A stretch of DNA of 64,000 nt, taken from positions 18,140-82,139 of the forward strand of contig CAKUIM010000006.1 of the NCBI GenBank assembly GCA_934660965.1, written 5' to 3'. The notes below the pieces were generated by a model. It worked only from the letters and a program-made list of their open reading frames with translations. It had not been told where the DNA came from and ran no database searches. A program made the position numbers and the translations under genes. Positions 60,219 to 64,000 of this stretch are shown here, piece by piece. Positions within the stretch are counted from its first letter, which is position 1. Every line of letters starts with the position of its first letter. Source of the DNA: an uncultured Oscillospiraceae bacterium. Lineage in GTDB: Bacteria > Bacillota > Clostridia > Oscillospirales > Oscillospiraceae.

Positions 60219-61052
60219 ATGGCTACTTGTTTTGACGATTTGAACGGGAAGAAACTGGTTATCGGCCTTGTGCATTTGCTTCCCATGCTGGGGACTCCTC
60301 TTTACGAGGACGGCAACATGGATAAGATGACGGAGAAGGCCATTGCCGACTGCAAAACGCTAAAGGAAAACGGTGCGGATGGCGGCCTGATCCAGACGGT
60401 GGATGTATTCTACCCCTCTACCGATGACACGGACTATGCCCGTGTAGCCGGCCTTGCGGCGGTAACAGCCCGGGTTCGGGCGGAACTGGGGCCTGATTTC
60501 ATCATCGGCGCCCAGATTATGTGGAACTGCATTACGCCCTCTCTGGCTGTTTGTAAGGCAGCCGGTGCAGACTTCACCCGCTGCACGGCGCTGGCAGGCA
60601 ATACCGACTCCATGTACGGCATGATCGAGGCTCAACCTCTGAAGGTCGCGGAGTATCGCAAAAAAATCGAAGCTATGAACATCGGCATGCTGGCGGAGAT
60701 TTCCGGCTATCATCACACCGGGGAAGACAGCGATGCGGCGATCCAGGGCCTGGCGGCAACCTCTATGCGGCTGGGTGCCAATGCAGTCGAGGTCTGTGAC
60801 CGTGATTTTGCCCGGAATGAGAAGCTGGTAAAAGCAGTGAAGGCTATTAGCGGCGGCAGCATCCCGGTTATCTTGGGCGGCGCGACGAATGTGGAGAACT
60901 GCGCGGATCGGCTTCGCTATGCGGATGGCGCGCTGGTTGGCACCGCCTTTGAAGGCGGCAAGTGGGGCGGCCCCATCATTGGTTCTGTCGTGGCGGACTA
61001 TGTGCGCAAGGTCCGCCAGCTGGAGGAAGAACTGGCAAAGCAACAGAAGTAA
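60219..61052 (+). CDS. BtpA/SgcQ-family TIM-barrel protein
   Basis: A 277-residue protein of the BtpA family, with the N-terminal VIGLVHLLPMLGTPLY, the block FIIGAQIMWNC, and the C-terminal phosphate-site-like IPVILGGATNVEN and GALVGTAFEGG. The name comes from a cyanobacterial photosystem phenotype. In other bacteria, members such as SgcQ sit in sugar operons with DeoR-type regulators and kinases, as here. A barrel enzyme acting on a phosphosugar or glycoside is the likely role. Reaction is unknown. AAAGGA precedes the ATG. Confidence 0.82.
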   Translation: MATCFDDLNGKKLVIGLVHLLPMLGTPLYEDGNMDKMTEKAIADCKTLKENGADGGLIQTVDVFYPSTDDTDYARVAGLAAVTARVRAELGPDFIIGAQIMWNCITPSLAVCKAAGADFTRCTALAGNTDSMYGMIEAQPLKVAEYRKKIEAMNIGMLAEISGYHHTGEDSDAAIQGLAATSMRLGANAVEVCDRDFARNEKLVKAVKAISGGSIPVILGGATNVENCADRLRYADGALVGTAFEGGKWGGPIIGSVVADYVRKVRQLEEELAKQQK

Positions 61053-61108
61053 CTGACATTTCTGCCCCAGCTTGCCTGGGGCGGAAGTAAACAAAAGGAG
61101 CGATTCCA

Positions 61109-61528
61109 ATGAAAAGGACATTACGCAAACTACTGGGATTCCGGTCCGGGACACCATGGAAAAAGCTGTTGGCTGCCGTGTATTATCTGGCCTGTGTTGC
61201 GTTTTTGGCCATTGGTATGGCGACACCTCCACTGATTGCCTGCGGCTCTTGGGATACGGCGGTTGTTAAGCTGTCAACGCTTGTGCTTTTCCTGTGGATG
61301 CTGAGCCCGGCTATATTCCTGTCGGATACGGCGTTTCGGGCAAAACTGCCCCTTTTTAAGAAGAGAATCGCTATGTACTCCCTGGTAGGCCTGATGATTG
61401 TGTTCGTGCTGTTTCAGTATCTGTTCACGGCGGTGGAGGGGCTGCATACCCGTGAATATCTGGATGAATTCAGAACCTATATCAGTGTCACCTATAAGGG
61501 ATTTGTAGGGGCGGGAACCGCCAAATAA
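61109..61528 (+). CDS. Small membrane protein of unknown function
   Basis: A 139-residue protein with about three transmembrane segments (about 20-45, 50-70, 85-108) and a short hydrophilic end (EYLDEFRTYISVTYKG). I do not recognise the family. It sits between the BtpA gene and the first MFS gene with ten bases to the latter, and AAGGAG precedes its ATG. A link to the adjacent MFS transporter is possible. Confidence 0.6.
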   Translation: MKRTLRKLLGFRSGTPWKKLLAAVYYLACVAFLAIGMATPPLIACGSWDTAVVKLSTLVLFLWMLSPAIFLSDTAFRAKLPLFKKRIAMYSLVGLMIVFVLFQYLFTAVEGLHTREYLDEFRTYISVTYKGFVGAGTAK

Positions 61529-61538
61529 CAGGGGGATT

Positions 61539-62807
61539 ATGGAGAATAGAAAACACTATGCCTGGAAAATTGTGCTGGCATGTATTTTGATGAAACTGGG
61601 CATCGGCGGATTTATCGGTGTGGCTATGGGCAACTTCATTACACCAATTGTCCGGGAGCTGGGATGTCAGGTCAGCCAGTTGACAACGTATACCAGCATC
61701 AATGCGATTTCCATGGCGTTGCTGTATACGACGGCGGCCAAGTGGATCAATACCAAGCATATCGGAAAAATCATGGGCTTTGCGTCTATGGCGGAGGTTG
61801 TGGGTCTGGCACTGATGGGTACCTACCGGACCGTGGAGATGTTTTATCTGTCAGGTGCGCTGATCGGCATTGCTCAGGCATTTACCGGCTTCGTTGCGCT
61901 GCCCATTGTCATCAACATGTGGTTCAAGAAGAACACAGGTACGGTATTGGGGACCATTGTGTCCATTGGCAGCGCGGCAACCATGCTCTACAGCTTGCTC
62001 TCCGGACAGTTGATTACCTGGTTCGGCTGGCGGAATGCCTATTTTATCATGGCCGCGGCTTCTGCGGTCATCACGATTCCGGCGGTATTCCTGTTTATCA
62101 AACGGCCGGAGGAAGCAGGCTGTCTGCCCTATGGGGCAGATAGCCCGGAGAGATTGAACGGGAGCGTGGAGTCCGTAAGAGCGTCTCAGGAGGACGTGTC
62201 CCTGACGGCTAAACAGGCGTTTGCGTTGCCGTTACTCTACATTGCCTGGGCAGCTTGTGTGATGTACAGCTATTCCTGCGGCGTGGCTGGATACGCGACA
62301 ACCTTTGCTACGATGGAACTGGGGCAGTCGACTGCCTTTGGCTCTGTAGTGGGTGTATGCAGCAGCCTGGGCGGAGTGCTCAGCAGTTTGGTAGTTGGCC
62401 GGATCAATGATCGATATGGCGTTAAGATGGGGTTGCTGTGGGGTTCTGTGACCACGACAGCCGGATACCTGATTATGCTATTGAGTTACCGAAATGCGTT
62501 TTTCGTATATCCCGCTATTTTTGTGGTGGGACTGGGGAGCTGCATGTATATGGTCCAGTGTCCGCTGTTGGCCAGAAATATTGTTGGGCCTAAGGAGTAT
62601 TCTACGATTTGGTCCCGGATGATGATGATCAACAGCCTGATTGGCGGAGGTCTGTACTCCACAATCGGCATGTTCTACGACAGAAGCGGGACCTATCGTG
62701 GCGCGTTCCTGATGGCCATTGGCATGTACATCGGTGCCGGGATATTGGGCACCGTTTCTGTCAATCAAAGCAGAAAGCTTCGTGAGAAGCTGGAAAAGAA
62801 TAGTTGA
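61539..62807 (+). CDS. MFS transporter, OFA-like (first copy)
   Basis: A 422-residue protein with twelve predicted transmembrane segments. It opens HYAWKIVLACILMKLGIGGF and has AQAFTGFVALPIVINMWF and the domain-linker region FLFIKRPEEAGCLPYGAD. The overall pattern resembles oxalate/formate antiporter and monocarboxylate-type MFS carriers. It may import or export a product of the pathway, such as an organic acid released from the substrate. The next gene is a close paralogue. Confidence 0.85.
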   Translation: MENRKHYAWKIVLACILMKLGIGGFIGVAMGNFITPIVRELGCQVSQLTTYTSINAISMALLYTTAAKWINTKHIGKIMGFASMAEVVGLALMGTYRTVEMFYLSGALIGIAQAFTGFVALPIVINMWFKKNTGTVLGTIVSIGSAATMLYSLLSGQLITWFGWRNAYFIMAAASAVITIPAVFLFIKRPEEAGCLPYGADSPERLNGSVESVRASQEDVSLTAKQAFALPLLYIAWAACVMYSYSCGVAGYATTFATMELGQSTAFGSVVGVCSSLGGVLSSLVVGRINDRYGVKMGLLWGSVTTTAGYLIMLLSYRNAFFVYPAIFVVGLGSCMYMVQCPLLARNIVGPKEYSTIWSRMMMINSLIGGGLYSTIGMFYDRSGTYRGAFLMAIGMYIGAGILGTVSVNQSRKLREKLEKNS

Positions 62808-62819
62808 GGCGAATAATCG

Positions 62820-64000
62820 ATGTTAAAAGATAAAAACCATTATGCCTGGAAAATCGTAGCGGCTTGCATTTTGATCAAAATCGGCACGGCGGGCCTGACG
62901 GCTGCCGCTATGGGCAACTTTGTGACCCCCATTGTTCGGGAACTGGGGTGCAGCGTCAGTGCGCTGTCCGCTTATACCAGCGTCAATGCGGTGGCTATGG
63001 CGCTGCTGTATACGACTGCGGTAAAATTTCTGAATACCAAAAATATTGGCAAGATCATGGGCTTTGCTTCCTTGGCAGAGGTAATTGGGCTGGGGCTTAT
63101 GTCCACCTATCACTCGGTCTACATGTTCTATTTCTCTGCGGCATTGATTGGCGTGGCCCAGGCCTTTACAGGGTATGTTGCCATTCCCGCTGTGATTAAC
63201 ATGTGGTTTAAGAAGAACAACGGCACGGTCCTGGGCACTGTCGTTGCTGTGGGAAGTGCCGCAACGACGCTGTACAGCCTTCTGACGGGACAGCTTATTA
63301 GCAGCTTTGGCTGGCGGCAGAGCTATTTCATTATGGCGGTTATGGCAGCTGCCCTGACAGTCCCGACGGTATTCCTGTTCATCAAGCGGCCGGAGGAAGT
63401 TGGCTGCGAACCCTATGGAGCAGGGGAGGAGCAGGTGGTCACAGCTTCCGCGGATAAGGGCGAGCTGAGTCTGACCAAACAGCAGGCACTGAAGATGCCT
63501 ATGTTCTGCCTGGCCTGGCTGGCCTGCGTCTGCTTTAGCTATGGCAGTGGCGTGGCCTACTACACGCAGACATTTTCCACCATTGAGCTGGGGCAGACCA
63601 TTGCCTTCAGTTCTATTGTGGGTGTGTGCCTGAGCCTCGGCACTATCTTCAGCAGCCTGATTGTTGGTCGGATTAATGACCGTTTAGGTGTCCGGGCAGG
63701 ACTTGCCTGGGGCGCTATTACCAATGCGCTGGGCTTTATCTTGATGTTTGCCAGCTACAGGGCTCCCTTCTTTGCCTTGCCTGCGGTGTTTATCGTGGGC
63801 TTGGGTAATACCATGTACACAGTGCAGTGCCCGTTGCTGGCGCGCACAGTTGTAGGTGACCAGCATTATTCCGAGATTTGGGCTTTGATGATGATGATCA
63901 ACAGCTTGATCGGCGGCGGACTGTGCTTCACCATAGGCCTGTTCTATGACTTGGCAGGCACCTTCCGGGGAGCGTTTGTTATGGGAATCATCTTGTTTGC
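62820..64000 (+). CDS. MFS transporter, OFA-like (second copy, partial)
   Basis: The frame opens with ATG at 62820 and is still open at the window end after 393 codons, so the C-terminus is missing. It starts LKDKNHYAWKIVAACILIKI and matches the first copy throughout (TPIVRELGC, MGFAS, AQAFTGYVA, FLFIKRPEEVGCEPYGA, MMMINSLIGGGL). The 12-base gap and high similarity point to tandem duplication followed by divergence. GAGGCG lies before the ATG. Confidence 0.85.
   Translation, partial: MLKDKNHYAWKIVAACILIKIGTAGLTAAAMGNFVTPIVRELGCSVSALSAYTSVNAVAMALLYTTAVKFLNTKNIGKIMGFASLAEVIGLGLMSTYHSVYMFYFSAALIGVAQAFTGYVAIPAVINMWFKKNNGTVLGTVVAVGSAATTLYSLLTGQLISSFGWRQSYFIMAVMAAALTVPTVFLFIKRPEEVGCEPYGAGEEQVVTASADKGELSLTKQQALKMPMFCLAWLACVCFSYGSGVAYYTQTFSTIELGQTIAFSSIVGVCLSLGTIFSSLIVGRINDRLGVRAGLAWGAITNALGFILMFASYRAPFFALPAVFIVGLGNTMYTVQCPLLARTVVGDQHYSEIWALMMMINSLIGGGLCFTIGLFYDLAGTFRGAFVMGIILF

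Noticed and set aside
1..64000. CRISPR arrays, prophage, toxin-antitoxin or restriction genes
   Set aside because: I saw no regularly spaced repeats, phage structural genes or defence-type nucleases anywhere in the window.

Overview
The window looks like chromosome from a GC-rich, Gram-positive Clostridia of the Oscillospiraceae type (relatives of Flavonifractor and Intestinimonas). Evidence: a fused IspH/ribosomal protein S1 gene, strong AGGAGG ribosome sites, extended -10 promoters, a stand-alone AICAR formyltransferase paired with an archaeal-type IMP cyclohydrolase, CsaB plus an SLH-domain protein, and RodA, SpoIID and PrsA-like envelope genes. The species assignment is inference from gene content and style only.

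Layout. 1-8.4 kb (+): end of a DD-carboxypeptidase, RluB, an RpiR-type regulator, then a tightly overlapping run of flavoprotein, cmk, plsC and ispH/rpsA, followed by a DUF362 ferredoxin protein and deoC. 8.6-17.1 kb (-): an XRE-type protein, then the purine operon read purE-purC-purF-purM-purN, a ZTP riboswitch, purO, AICAR formyltransferase, purD. purB, purL and purK are not here. 17.4-28 kb: envelope genes (two glycosyltransferase genes, one fused to CsaB; PAP2 phosphatase; TcdA; a PrsA-like foldase; a structured RNA that may be 6S; DUF1292; a class A PBP with a zinc-ribbon insertion). 28.2-46.5 kb: a large secreted beta-helix protein, tRNA-Arg(ACG), pyrE, radC, uppP, ftsK/spoIIIE, an SLH protein, rodA, tsaE-tsaB, upp, asd-dapA, a SpoIID-domain protein and queA.

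46.5-64 kb is different. Base composition becomes visibly less GC-rich just after queA, where a decayed IS3-family element sits, and an accessory catabolic island follows. It holds a DeoR-type regulator, a BMP-family ABC importer (lipoprotein, ATPase, two permeases), four double-SIS proteins, two PfkB-like proteins, a BtpA/SgcQ-family protein, a small membrane protein and two OFA-like MFS transporters (the second runs off the window). The SIS and PfkB genes are ordered A1-B1-K1-K2-A2-B2, which reads as a duplicated three-gene module. All four SIS proteins keep the Glu-x15-His spacing of the GlmS isomerase/FrlB-type active site. Both PfkB-like proteins have Asn where the family normally has its catalytic Asp. 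The island regulatory region has two opposed consensus promoters and many GAACA/TGTTC half-sites. My best reading is import of a small glycoside- or Amadori-like compound, modification by the PfkB-like proteins and cleavage or isomerisation by the SIS proteins. The substrate is unknown, and this is the best candidate in the window for an undescribed system.

Other points of note are a PurF whose glutaminase catalytic residues are all missing, a ZTP riboswitch placed inside the pur operon directly before the two AICAR-using genes, and a purE leader with a small reading frame ending at a terminator hairpin.
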